From the NCBI GenBank assembly GCA_966250335.1, contig CBINGZ010000015.1:38575-102574 (forward strand): a stretch of 64,000 bases of DNA, written 5' to 3'. A program made the position numbers and the translations under genes. The notes beneath the pieces are model-generated. The model made no database searches. It was not told the origin of the DNA and saw only the letters and a list, made by a program, of their open reading frames with translations. Origin of the DNA: OLB7 sp966250335 (GTDB taxonomy: Bacteria; Bacteroidota; Ignavibacteria; OLB7). Shown one piece after another: positions 17,671 through 25,226 of this stretch (its first letter is position 1; the number at the start of each line of letters is the position of its first letter).

Positions 17671-17726
17671 TAAAAGAAACGAAAACGAAAGAGACTGCCG
17701 AACCGGTTGGACGATTCGGCAGTCTC
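17671..17726 (-). terminator. Rho-independent terminator for the dnaB/annealase operon
   Basis: GAGACTGCCGAA (17691-17702) pairs perfectly with TTCGGCAGTCTC (17715-17726). Read on the minus strand the hairpin is followed by TTTCGTTTTCGTTTC. It lies 20 bases after the last gene of the minus-strand group. Confidence 0.85.
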
Positions 17727-17745
17727 ATCTATCCTTTATCCCTCT

Positions 17746-18039
17746 CTACAGCACGAACGGGGTTCGCAGATCCTCCTCGAGCACCCAGAGCTCGATCGGG
17801 CCGACAAAACCTCGTCGTTGTCCGTGGATGAGGTATTCGATTTCTTCTTCCGATTGCCGTAGGTCGACCACCTTTACCGTGGCTCCTTTCGGGAGCGGCG
17901 GCAGGTAACGTATGGTGGTCAGTGAGTCTCCAACGGAGAACCTGGGCTGTGCCGTTATCTTTTCCTCCGTTGACGGGCTCTCTAAGGGCCGCACTTCGGT
18001 CGGCCCCGGTCGTTTGATCTGTCGGCGCTCTGTTTTCAA
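17746..18039 (-). CDS. Small protein of unknown function downstream of the annealase
   Basis: A 97-residue protein I do not recognise. The middle (FSVGDSLTTIRYLPPLPKGA) looks like the start of a small SH3/KOW-like beta barrel, followed by VKVVDLRQSEEEIEYLIHGQ. It starts at a TTG that overlaps the annealase stop by 4 bases (TTGA), a layout expected for translational coupling, and it is followed by a strong terminator. It is therefore likely a real third gene of the dnaB-annealase operon. Small barrel proteins of this type often occur in phage and plasmid replication modules, but no function can be assigned. Confidence 0.6.
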   Translation of the reverse strand: MKTERRQIKRPGPTEVRPLESPSTEEKITAQPRFSVGDSLTTIRYLPPLPKGATVKVVDLRQSEEEIEYLIHGQRRGFVGPIELWVLEEDLRTPFVL

Positions 18040-19136
18040 AACGGGAGCTCCGGTACGAAGTCGTTCTCCTTGCCGGCGTTCTCGTGATCAAGATCGTCGC
18101 GGAGTTCGGCGTGGATGGTCGGGCTTTCGAGTGCGGCGCAGATCCGCTCGTACTCGGCACGCGTGATCTCCTCGGGGTTCGTGAATCCGTAGCTCGCGAG
18201 GAGTCTGCGGATTTCGTCGTTCTTCCAGTCGCGGTCACGGGCTATCGCCAGAAACCTCCGCGACTGCTTGTACGAGATGACCGATGTGCCGCCGCCCGAC
18301 GACGTCATCGGCGCCTGGACGTCGGCCGCCGGGCTTGCTCCCTGTCCCTGCGGGGATCCCTGCGGTGTGGACGATCCGCGCGATCCGAGAGCCTGGCCGA
18401 TCGCCATATCCCGTTCGGCTTCCTCGCGCCACGGGAACATGTCGAGCGGTTCGGCGGTCTTCTTGCGCCACATCTTCCGCTTCTTCCCCTTGTCGCCGGG
18501 GTTGCTTCCCACGTTCGTACACCAGACCGCCACGGCGTGCCGCGCAATCCAGCGACGGATGAACGACGGGTCCCAGAGCTCGGAGGCGATGCCGAGATCC
18601 TTGCAGCAGCGCATAAGGCAGTTGCTCTTGGCCGCCTCGGCCGCCGTCGCGTAGCTCATTCTATCGTTTCCCGACGAATACGGCTGTTCGCCGATCGCCT
18701 CGGAGACGAAGCGACCGTACACGAAGAGGGCTCCACGATAGTAGAGCATCGTCCCTTCGTCCGATATCGTGATCTCCTTCGGCAGCACCGACCATGCCCC
18801 CGGACCGAACGCGCGGTTCAGGATGCGGCGGTACTTGATTTCCGGCAGGTAGATCAGGCCGTCCGGACGGATCTCCACGTCATCCTCCGGGATCTCCTGC
18901 AGCAGGATATCGATCGCCTGCTCCGGGAACGGCCCGGAAGCGATCCCCGCATACGGGTTGTTCGGGACGTATGCTCCCTGGGCGGGAACCGCGCCGCCGA
19001 TCTCTACCTGCTCAAGCTCACGTACAACGTCGTCGGCGGTGATCGTCTCGTGGATCTCCGGCAGATCATTTCTCATCGTATCGTCCCCGTTCACCAGGTC
19101 CGCTACCATCATCGAGTTTCTCGTGTTCTTTCTCAT
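18036..19136 (-). CDS. Mgm101/Rad52-like single-strand annealing recombinase
   Basis: A 366-residue protein. The core (about 95-205) carries the pattern of yeast mitochondrial Mgm101 and related Rad52-superfamily annealases: YRRILNRAFGPGAWSVLPKE, YYRGALFVYGRFVSEAIGEQ, then KSNCLMRCCKDLGIASELWD. Such proteins anneal complementary single strands during recombination. A low-complexity linker (about 245-285) leads to a C-terminal helical module (SYKQSRRFLAIARDRDWKND) of the kind that ends many phage annealases. The last residues, DFVPELPF, resemble the acidic, Phe-ending tip of SSB. The ATG at 19136 is used; downstream ATGs are possible. It lies 81 bases after dnaB, so annealase and helicase are probably co-expressed. 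Confidence 0.82.
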   Translation of the reverse strand: MRKNTRNSMMVADLVNGDDTMRNDLPEIHETITADDVVRELEQVEIGGAVPAQGAYVPNNPYAGIASGPFPEQAIDILLQEIPEDDVEIRPDGLIYLPEIKYRRILNRAFGPGAWSVLPKEITISDEGTMLYYRGALFVYGRFVSEAIGEQPYSSGNDRMSYATAAEAAKSNCLMRCCKDLGIASELWDPSFIRRWIARHAVAVWCTNVGSNPGDKGKKRKMWRKKTAEPLDMFPWREEAERDMAIGQALGSRGSSTPQGSPQGQGASPAADVQAPMTSSGGGTSVISYKQSRRFLAIARDRDWKNDEIRRLLASYGFTNPEEITRAEYERICAALESPTIHAELRDDLDHENAGKENDFVPELPF

Positions 19137-19217
19137 TGCTCTTCTGATTTCACTCGTTTCACATGGTCGTTCGAAATACCATGCTGTTTACAGTTGCTTC
19201 AAGCTCTACGCGGATTT

Positions 19218-20639
19218 CTAGAAGGAATCGCCGTTGGCGGCCTGACGGTATCGCGACCGTCGCTCTCTGACCGCGCTGTTCCCAAACCGGGCGTACTCCT
19301 TCATGAACGCGAGCTTCACCGAGCCCGTAGGCCCATTCCGATGCTTCGAGACGATGATCTCGGCGATCCCCTCGGTCGGGTCGCCGTCTTCATAGTATCT
19401 CTCACCGTAGTATTCCGGGCGATGGATGAACATCACCACATCGCTATCCTCCTCGATCGCGCCGCTCTCGCGGAGATCACTCAACATCGGCCGCTTGTCG
19501 AGCCTCATCTCGACCGCTCTGTTAAGCTGCGACAGGGCGATCACCGGCACATCAAGCTCCTTTGCAAGCCCTTTCAGGCTCTTGGAGATCATCGAGATCT
19601 CCCGCTCCCTCCTTTCGGCCTTCGGGGCCGTCATCAACTGCAGATAGTCGATGACGATCAGGCCGATCTTATGCTCCCGTTTCATCTGCCGGGCGCGGGT
19701 CCGCAGCTCCATGATCCCCATGCCGGGGGCGTCCTCGATGAAGAGCGGGGTGTTCGTCATGCGGACCAGGGCCTGCTGCAGTCGGGCCCACTCCTGCTCG
19801 TTCACCGTCCCGGTCCGAAGCGCCTGCGCGTCGATCCCGGCCTCGGCCGATATCAGGCGGAGCATGAGCTGGTGCGGGGACATCTCCAGGGTGAAATATC
19901 CGACCGGGACCCCCTGATCGACCGCCACGTTCCGTGCGATGCTGAGCGCCAGTCCGCTCTTTCCCATGGCGGGACGGGCGGCGATGACCGTCAGATCGGA
20001 CTTCGCGAACCCGCCGACCAAGGCGTCAAGCTCCGTGAACCCGGACGCCACTCCGAGCGGCATCGTCCCGCTCCCCTGATTGTTCCGTACCCGTCGCAGC
20101 GCATCGAGCGTCTCGATCGTCAGGCGCTTCATGGAGTAGCTGCCGCGGTCGCGAGAGCAGTGCTCGGCGATCGCGAACATCTTCCGTTCGGCGCTGTCGA
20201 GCACCGCCGAGGCTTCGTTCGTGCCGTCGTAGCAGTCGCTCTGTATCTCCGTCGTGATGTCCAGAAGCTTTCGCTTCAGCCATCGTTCGTAGACGATTCT
20301 GGCGTGATGCTCCAGATGGGCGGCGGAAACCACCCGTCCGTGCAGCGACTCCAGAACCGTCCTGACACCGCCGGCGCTTCCGGCGGCCCCCTTTTCCAGC
20401 TCGCTTACCAGCGTCGCCATGTCGATCGGCTCGTCACGGCGCGCCAGGCGTTCCATTGCTTCGAAGATCCTCCGGTGAAGAGGCTTGTAGAAGGCATCGG
20501 CGGCAAGAAGGGTGAATGCCTTCTCGGCCGCTCCCCGGCTCAGGAGCATTGCTCCCAGCACCGCCGTCTCCGCCTCCTCCGAATGTGGTGGTATCCTCGC
20601 TCCGCTGTGGGGTCGTCTATACGTGTTGTTCTCTATCAT
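19218..20639 (-). CDS. dnaB: Replicative DNA helicase DnaB
   Basis: A 473-residue DnaB. The N-terminal primase-interacting domain (EEAETAVLGAMLLSRGAAEK) is followed by a linker and a RecA-like motor with Walker A AARPAMGKSG (about 220), Walker B LIVIDYLQLM, and the Gln/Arg motifs in ALSQLNRAVE and SDLRESGAIEEDSD. It should unwind DNA 5'-3' ahead of the fork. No intein is seen. It may be the host's main helicase or a second copy carried by a replication/recombination island: the genes after it are an Mgm101-like annealase and a small unknown protein rather than the usual chromosomal neighbours. Upstream is a 700-base spacer with repeats. Confidence 0.94.
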   Translation of the reverse strand: MIENNTYRRPHSGARIPPHSEEAETAVLGAMLLSRGAAEKAFTLLAADAFYKPLHRRIFEAMERLARRDEPIDMATLVSELEKGAAGSAGGVRTVLESLHGRVVSAAHLEHHARIVYERWLKRKLLDITTEIQSDCYDGTNEASAVLDSAERKMFAIAEHCSRDRGSYSMKRLTIETLDALRRVRNNQGSGTMPLGVASGFTELDALVGGFAKSDLTVIAARPAMGKSGLALSIARNVAVDQGVPVGYFTLEMSPHQLMLRLISAEAGIDAQALRTGTVNEQEWARLQQALVRMTNTPLFIEDAPGMGIMELRTRARQMKREHKIGLIVIDYLQLMTAPKAERREREISMISKSLKGLAKELDVPVIALSQLNRAVEMRLDKRPMLSDLRESGAIEEDSDVVMFIHRPEYYGERYYEDGDPTEGIAEIIVSKHRNGPTGSVKLAFMKEYARFGNSAVRERRSRYRQAANGDSF

Positions 20640-21004
20640 TCATTCCTGGCGTTCTCTCATCGAATTCCGACACATCGTCATCTTTCCGGCAGTCCAGAGA
20701 CGTCTCCGCCTTCATGAAATTGTGTCACGTTAAAGCCGTTTTTTAGAGGATTTCGGGCTTCTTCGACACTATCTCTTGAGGAGCGGAGCACGCTTCAAGA
20801 GTTAAATCAGTGGAGGGGGTGAAGTGTGACATCAGGCGCGTGAAAACGTTGATTCTTTACATTTATAAACGCTCTCCGTTTCAACATGGTCTTGAGGCGT
20901 TGCTTCGAATATCCCGGGTCGACATGCTTTTCAGGTGAGGCCCCCGGGAGTTCGTCCATATGAGCGAATGTAGCAGGATTCACGACATTCTGTCCGATTC
21001 CGTG

Positions 21005-21117
21005 TCTTTCTCTCTCTTTTCTTCAACTCTGTGTCCTCTGTGACTCCCTGTTTATTATTCTTAAGAGAAATGAACAGGGAGCCACAGAGAGCACAGAGTT
21101 AGGAGAAGAGAGAAAGC
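21005..21117. repeat. Dispersed inverted repeat, copy 3 (full)
   Basis: Left arm AACTCTGTGTCCTCTGTGAC (about 21024-21043) and right arm GAACAGGGAGCCACAGAGAG (about 21072-21091) flank a loop with CTTAAGAGAAA. Purine-rich AGAAGAGAGAAA closes the right arm, mirrored by the TCTCTCTTTTCTT that opens the left arm. Confidence 0.85.
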
Positions 21118-21129
21118 CACTCTTCCCTT

Positions 21130-21192
21130 CTGTGGGAGGCGGGCTGTTGGGGTATTTGGGGAAAGTGACTTCCATTGCAATAACGGTTATAA
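21130..21192 (+). repeat. Dispersed tail motif, copy 2
   Basis: CTGTGGGAGGCG (from 21130) and TGCAATAACGGTTATAA (21176-21192) follow directly after the inverted repeat. The pair recurs at 31233-31270 and, without the inverted repeat, at 8348-8402. Confidence 0.6.
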
Positions 21193-21347
21193 ACTATATT
21201 CTTCCGTTTGAAAGACATCCGAGTATCCATCTCCGACTCCGACTTGTTGGCGGTTACCGTCGAGTTCGTAGTTTTGACGCCGACGCGGCGACACTCTGAA
21301 GTCCGGTCTCCGTCGCCCCCTCTTCTCTCGACCACGGTATCTGTCTT

Positions 21348-22364
21348 GTGAAGACGACCGAGTTCAACTACGGCTCAGATCTCAACGGTCTGGTATGGGG
21401 CTTCCTGTTCACGCCGGGAACAACCGCGCAGCCGATCGACTCTGCCGCGGCCGCGGAGCTTCTCGCAAGAGGAGCCTCCGAGGAGTCCGACTGGTTCCTC
21501 TGGCTCCATTTCTCCCTCACCAACACCGCCTCCGAACAGTGGCTCCAGCAGAACATGTCGCTTCCGACGGAGTTCACTCAGTCGTTCCATGAGAACATGG
21601 GCTCGACCCGTGTGGAGCAACTGGGAAGCTCACTGGTGGCGGTGATCCATGACGTCCTCTTCGATTTCTCGTTCGATGCCGCCGGGGTCTCCAGGGTGAG
21701 CCTCTACGTGGAGCCGCGAATCCTTGTCAGCGCCCGCCGCAAGCAGCTGCGGTCGATCGACCGGCTGCGCGATTCCGTGAAAGGAGGAGAAACGTTCCGC
21801 TCCACGGCAGACCTGCTGGCCCATCTGCTCCGCGATCAGGCCGACGTCCTCGTGGAGATCATCCGCGGCACCACCGCCAAGATCGATACGATCGAGGATC
21901 ATCTGCTGAGCAATCGAATCTCCGTCAGCCGGGCAAAGCTCGGCTCACTGCGGGGAGATCTGGTGCGGATCCGCCGGCTCCTTGCCCCTGAGCCGGCCGC
22001 CCTCTTCAGACTTCTGAGCCGTCCCCCGCGGTGGATCGGCGAGGAGGATGTGCAGGATCTGCGGCAGTCGGCCGAGGAGTTCACGGAAGCGATCGCCGAT
22101 TCCACCGCGCTGGTGGAACGGATCAAGCTCATTCAGGAGGAACTGGCCGCGCTCATCAACGAGCAGAACAACCGCAGCCTCTTCGTCCTCACCATCGTCA
22201 CGGTGCTGGCGCTCCCGTTCAACATCATCGCAGGCCTGCTCGGCATGAACGTCGGAGGGGTTCCCTTCAGTGAGAACAGCCACGGCTTCATCATCGTGGT
22301 CCTGAGCGTGACCGTGGCGACGGGAGTGGTCGGGTATCTGGCGCTCCGCAGGCGACGGGACTAG
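21348..22364 (+). CDS. CorA-family divalent cation transporter (ZntB-like)
   Basis: A 338-residue CorA-superfamily protein. The long N-terminal cytoplasmic domain is followed by a helical stalk (about 160-270) and two C-terminal transmembrane helices (about 278-298 and 311-331). The motif between them is GMNVGGVP, with the extra Val-Gly-Gly seen in ZntB-type members rather than the plain GMN loop of CorA. ZntB relatives move Zn2+ or other divalent ions; direction and ion are not determined by sequence. The GTG at 21348 is the only suitable start. A strong terminator follows within 30 bases, so the gene is probably monocistronic. Confidence 0.9.
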   Translation: MKTTEFNYGSDLNGLVWGFLFTPGTTAQPIDSAAAAELLARGASEESDWFLWLHFSLTNTASEQWLQQNMSLPTEFTQSFHENMGSTRVEQLGSSLVAVIHDVLFDFSFDAAGVSRVSLYVEPRILVSARRKQLRSIDRLRDSVKGGETFRSTADLLAHLLRDQADVLVEIIRGTTAKIDTIEDHLLSNRISVSRAKLGSLRGDLVRIRRLLAPEPAALFRLLSRPPRWIGEEDVQDLRQSAEEFTEAIADSTALVERIKLIQEELAALINEQNNRSLFVLTIVTVLALPFNIIAGLLGMNVGGVPFSENSHGFIIVVLSVTVATGVVGYLALRRRRD

Positions 22365-22389
22365 ACCGGTTCGAGACGGGCAGGAAGCA

Positions 22390-22430
22390 GCGAGGGGATC
22401 ACGGCGCTACCGTGATCCCCTCGCTTTTCT
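22390..22430 (+). terminator. Rho-independent terminator after the CorA-family gene
   Basis: GCGAGGGGATCACGG (22390-22404) pairs perfectly with CCGTGATCCCCTCGC (22410-22424) around a 5-base loop, followed by TTTTCTAT. It can also serve the convergent minus-strand operon less well, because the other side lacks a clear T tract. Confidence 0.92.
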
Positions 22431-22461
22431 ATCTCTCCCCTCTCGGGCCCGGCTCCGCATC

Positions 22462-23094
22462 TCACAGAAACTCGTCGTCGAACGGCGAGGAGATCATCAG
22501 CAGACAGCCGCCGGAACTGGAGGTGTCGCGATGAATCGTGCCGGGCTGGGTGACGATGAAGTCGCCCGCATGGAGCACCTGATCGTCCACATGAAGGTCG
22601 CCGGAGATCACCAGGCATTCCTCCACCCCCATGTGTCTGTGGTGCGGATAGGTAGCGCCCGGTTCAAGGCGCGCCAGGAAGGTGATCCGTGATCCCGGCC
22701 GACCGGAATCCTCACGGTAGAGGACCTTCATGAGAATCCCGGGGAGCCCGATATCCTCCCACCCCCCGCCGTCGTCGCGAATCACCTGGTGTCCGCTTCG
22801 CTCCGGCGCGGCTTCCGGAAGAGGCTCGGCGGCCTTCGTCGCTTCCCCCTCCTCGATCTCATCGATCGCCCGCATGATCCTCCCTTTCAGTTCCGCGCGG
22901 GGACGGGGCATGGAGGCGGCCGTCTCCTCGGCGATGCGGGTGAAGGTCTCGAGCTGCTCCATGAGCTCGTGCCGATCGATCTCGCCCCGTTCGACGGCGG
23001 CCTCGAACGCACGGCGTTCCTCTTCGGTCAACGCGCCGAGAGCATACAGATGGGTGAGCAATTCCCCTGAATCGCTGTGATCGCTATTGGTCAT
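22462..23094 (-). CDS. ChrR-like anti-sigma factor with C-terminal cupin
   Basis: A 210-residue protein. Residues 1-90 are helical (ELLTHLYALGALTEEERRAF), as in the sigma-binding part of anti-sigma factors, but I do not see the usual zinc-binding HxxxCxxC. A cupin domain follows (about 120-205) with metal ligands in HHRHMGVEECLVISGD and the later His in GTIHRDTSS. ChrR proteins of this design hold an ECF sigma factor until singlet oxygen, organic peroxide or metal stress releases it. The matching ECF sigma gene is 148 bases upstream in the same orientation, which supports the call. The signal sensed here is unknown. Confidence 0.85.
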   Translation of the reverse strand: MTNSDHSDSGELLTHLYALGALTEEERRAFEAAVERGEIDRHELMEQLETFTRIAEETAASMPRPRAELKGRIMRAIDEIEEGEATKAAEPLPEAAPERSGHQVIRDDGGGWEDIGLPGILMKVLYREDSGRPGSRITFLARLEPGATYPHHRHMGVEECLVISGDLHVDDQVLHAGDFIVTQPGTIHRDTSSSGGCLLMISSPFDDEFL

Positions 23095-23242
23095 AGTCTC
23101 CTCTCGACAGTGAGGCGGACATCAATGAGATAAACATACTACCTGGGTACCGTTTCAGATACGTAAGTGTGGAACGGACGGTTTGTGCAAGGGATGCATG
23201 ACCGAAGCTCCGACGTGACGGAGAGCGGTCATCCGCATTGCA

Positions 23243-23842
23243 TCACCGCAGTTCGTCCGCCATGAAATGCAGGCTCGCACGGAGCGACTGCATTCCCGCC
23301 CTGATCCGCGTCTTGACGGTTCCCAGCGGGATACTGGTGCTGAGCGATATCTCGTGATGGGTGAACCCCTGAAAGAACGCCAGGTCGATAAGCTGGCGCT
23401 GCTGATCGGTCAACCTTTCCAGCGCGCGGCTCAGATGATGCGATCGATCCTCCCGCACCGTCTCGATCCAGGTCGCTTCCACGGCCGGTTCGCCGCGTCC
23501 CTCCCCCTGCTCCCCGCCGGGCGTCTCGACCTCCTGCTTCTTCTGCTGGTAGCGCTTCGACCGGAGCATGTCGATCGCCCGGTTGTGGGCCATCTTCACC
23601 AGCCAGGTCTTCGGCGCCGCCAGTTCGGGCTGATAGGTCGATGCCCGTCGCCAGAGCTGGACGAACACCTCCTGCAGCAGATCCTCCGCGTCGTCGGTAT
23701 TTCTGACGATGGCGACGATCACCCCGTAGAGCAGACCGGAATAGCGGTCGTACAGTTCGGAAAGAGCGTCGCGATTCTTCTCAATGACCAGCGAAAGGAG
23801 CTGATGATCGGATAGATCGCCCATCGATACTTCCTTCAACAT
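23243..23842 (-). CDS. ECF-family RNA polymerase sigma factor
   Basis: About 199 residues. Region 2 is LSELYDRYSGLLYGVIVAIV to DAEDLLQEVFVQLW (about 30-70). Region 4 is LTDQQRQLIDLAFFQGF, then SIPLGTVKTRIRAGMQSLR. The ATG at 23842 is preferred because GAAAGG lies at good spacing; a TTG at 23857 overlapping the upstream SDR stop would add 5 residues. The partner is very probably the cupin anti-sigma factor downstream. Together with the SDR upstream this looks like a small stress regulon that includes its own regulator. The target promoter sequence cannot be deduced. Confidence 0.93.
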   Translation of the reverse strand: MLKEVSMGDLSDHQLLSLVIEKNRDALSELYDRYSGLLYGVIVAIVRNTDDAEDLLQEVFVQLWRRASTYQPELAAPKTWLVKMAHNRAIDMLRSKRYQQKKQEVETPGGEQGEGRGEPAVEATWIETVREDRSHHLSRALERLTDQQRQLIDLAFFQGFTHHEISLSTSIPLGTVKTRIRAGMQSLRASLHFMADELR

Positions 23843-23853
23843 ACTGATACCTT

Positions 23854-24543
23854 TCAAGTAAGAAGGGAAACGGAGATCGATTCTCGAGTACGTGTCGCGT
23901 CGGTTTCACGAATCGTGGGGACATCGAAGATCGTGCCGATCGTCTCCGGCGCGACCAGCGCGTACGCCATGCATCGGGCCAGAGCGGGACGGGTAACGTT
24001 GCCGGCGCGCCGGGCGATATCGCCGGCGACGCCGGGAAGCAGAGTCATCGCCGTAAGCATCGGCTGGATCATCCTGGGCCACTCCTGCCCGGGGGCGAGG
24101 ATGAACGAGGGACGGAAGATCGTCCAGTCGAGCCCCGCCTCCGTCACGATCCCCTCGGCCTTTTTCTTGCAGCGGACGTAGGTGCTGTTTCCGATCCGGG
24201 CGGCGCTCAGCAGGATGATCCTCCGGAGTCCGCGCGACGCCATCGCCGCCGTCATGACCCTGACCGAGCCGACATCGACATCTTCATAGGTGAGCCCGGT
24301 ACGCCTGATCTCCCTGCGTTTGATCCCCGCCAGATGAACCACGGCTTCAACCCCTTCCAGCGCACGTTCGACGTCGCCGACCTTCAGGAGATCCCCGGTC
24401 ACCACTCCGCATCGCGTTCCGTTCGGCAGCTTCCGTTCGGAGCCGGGGCGGACCAGGACCGTGACGTCGTGCCCCGCATCGGCAATGGTCCGGAGGACCT
24501 CGGAGCCGACGAATCCGGTGGCTCCGGTCATGCATACCTTCAT
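23854..24543 (-). CDS. NAD(P)-binding Rossmann-fold protein (atypical SDR / NmrA-like)
   Basis: A 229-residue extended-type short-chain dehydrogenase relative. The dinucleotide-binding motif is TGATGFVGSEVLR (about 7-19), and VVHLAGIKRRE follows near 70. The usual YxxxK is replaced by YVRCKKKAE, so it falls with the atypical SDRs, several of which act as electron-transport assembly factors or redox sensors rather than enzymes. WTIFRPSFILAPG is typical of that branch. It is the gene just before the ECF sigma factor and is probably in the same transcript. The substrate is unknown. Confidence 0.85.
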   Translation of the reverse strand: MKVCMTGATGFVGSEVLRTIADAGHDVTVLVRPGSERKLPNGTRCGVVTGDLLKVGDVERALEGVEAVVHLAGIKRREIRRTGLTYEDVDVGSVRVMTAAMASRGLRRIILLSAARIGNSTYVRCKKKAEGIVTEAGLDWTIFRPSFILAPGQEWPRMIQPMLTAMTLLPGVAGDIARRAGNVTRPALARCMAYALVAPETIGTIFDVPTIRETDATRTRESISVSLLT

Positions 24544-24625
24544 GCTCTTCCTGTCGGTTGGAGAAGGCCGTTCGATCCGCGCGGAGATTTCGCGGGAGAG
24601 CGGTCGTGAGATCGGCGGGTTCGGC

Positions 24626-25138
24626 TTACAGTTCCGGCAGCAGTCCCATCGAACGGAGAAGCCCGGCGAGGTCCCAGACGATATGTCCCTCCCTGACCCG
24701 CTCCCCCTCGATCTTCATGATGGAGACGCCCCGCACCTCGATCGTTCGTCCCGTCGGCGGGATGTTCATGATCGTCCCCCGGTGGGTTCCCCTGGCTATC
24801 CAGTGGAGCACCAGGCGGTCATCCTGCCCGACCGAATCGACCAGCGTGTAGGTGAGGTCGGGAAACGCCCTGGTATATCGCAGCATCATCTGGGCCATCC
24901 CCCTGGCCCCCTCGATCGGACGGGCCTGGGCGACGTCGACCCCGCGATACCCGGGAGCGTAGATCGCCAGAATGCGGTCCGGTTCGTGGCTGTTCCAGGC
25001 GGCGATCACCTTCTCCGCCATGACTCGTCCGTCGCCGTTCGACAGTTCCCCGTTGGCGGGAGCGTCGATGAGGGCCGACGGAATCGGGCCGTGGTCGGCC
25101 GCGCCGGGTGCTGTCATATCGATCGTCGAAGTCTGCAT
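24626..25138 (-). CDS. SnoaL-like ester cyclase / NTF2-fold protein
   Basis: About 170 residues of the SnoaL-like polyketide cyclase family. Typical features are VIAAWNSHEPDRILAIYAPG, the phrase FPDLTYTLVDSVGQDDRLVL and IPPTGRTIEVRGVSIMKIEG. Many such proteins carry carboxylesterase, cyclase or small-molecule binding activities; the substrate is not predictable. The ATG at 25138 is used; the in-frame codon at 25174 would add residues with no family match. The first 45 residues are a low-similarity leader. It lies between the STAND ATPase and the SDR/sigma genes on the same strand. Confidence 0.82.
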   Translation of the reverse strand: MQTSTIDMTAPGAADHGPIPSALIDAPANGELSNGDGRVMAEKVIAAWNSHEPDRILAIYAPGYRGVDVAQARPIEGARGMAQMMLRYTRAFPDLTYTLVDSVGQDDRLVLHWIARGTHRGTIMNIPPTGRTIEVRGVSIMKIEGERVREGHIVWDLAGLLRSMGLLPEL

Positions 25139-25226
25139 AAACGAAAAACGGCTGTCGTCTCCTGACAGCCGCAACTTACGCCCCGACGTTGTTCATCGTC
25201 CAGATCAATCACTGCTCATTTTCTGT

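Larger units (their letters stand above)
20640..21347. other. Long intergenic spacer between dnaB and the CorA-family gene
   Basis: About 700 bases with no supportable gene. The dnaB-proximal part should hold its promoter. The second half contains a full copy of the dispersed inverted repeat and its tail motif. I searched by eye for tRNA, riboswitch and small-ORF signals and found none I could support. Confidence 0.5.

Noticed and set aside
17592..17831. 79-codon frame on the plus strand near the terminator
   Set aside because: It runs through the terminator hairpin and into the opposite-strand gene.
18084..20717. An 877-codon frame on the plus strand opposite dnaB and the annealase
   Set aside because: It covers two well-supported genes and their spacer and has shadow-type composition.
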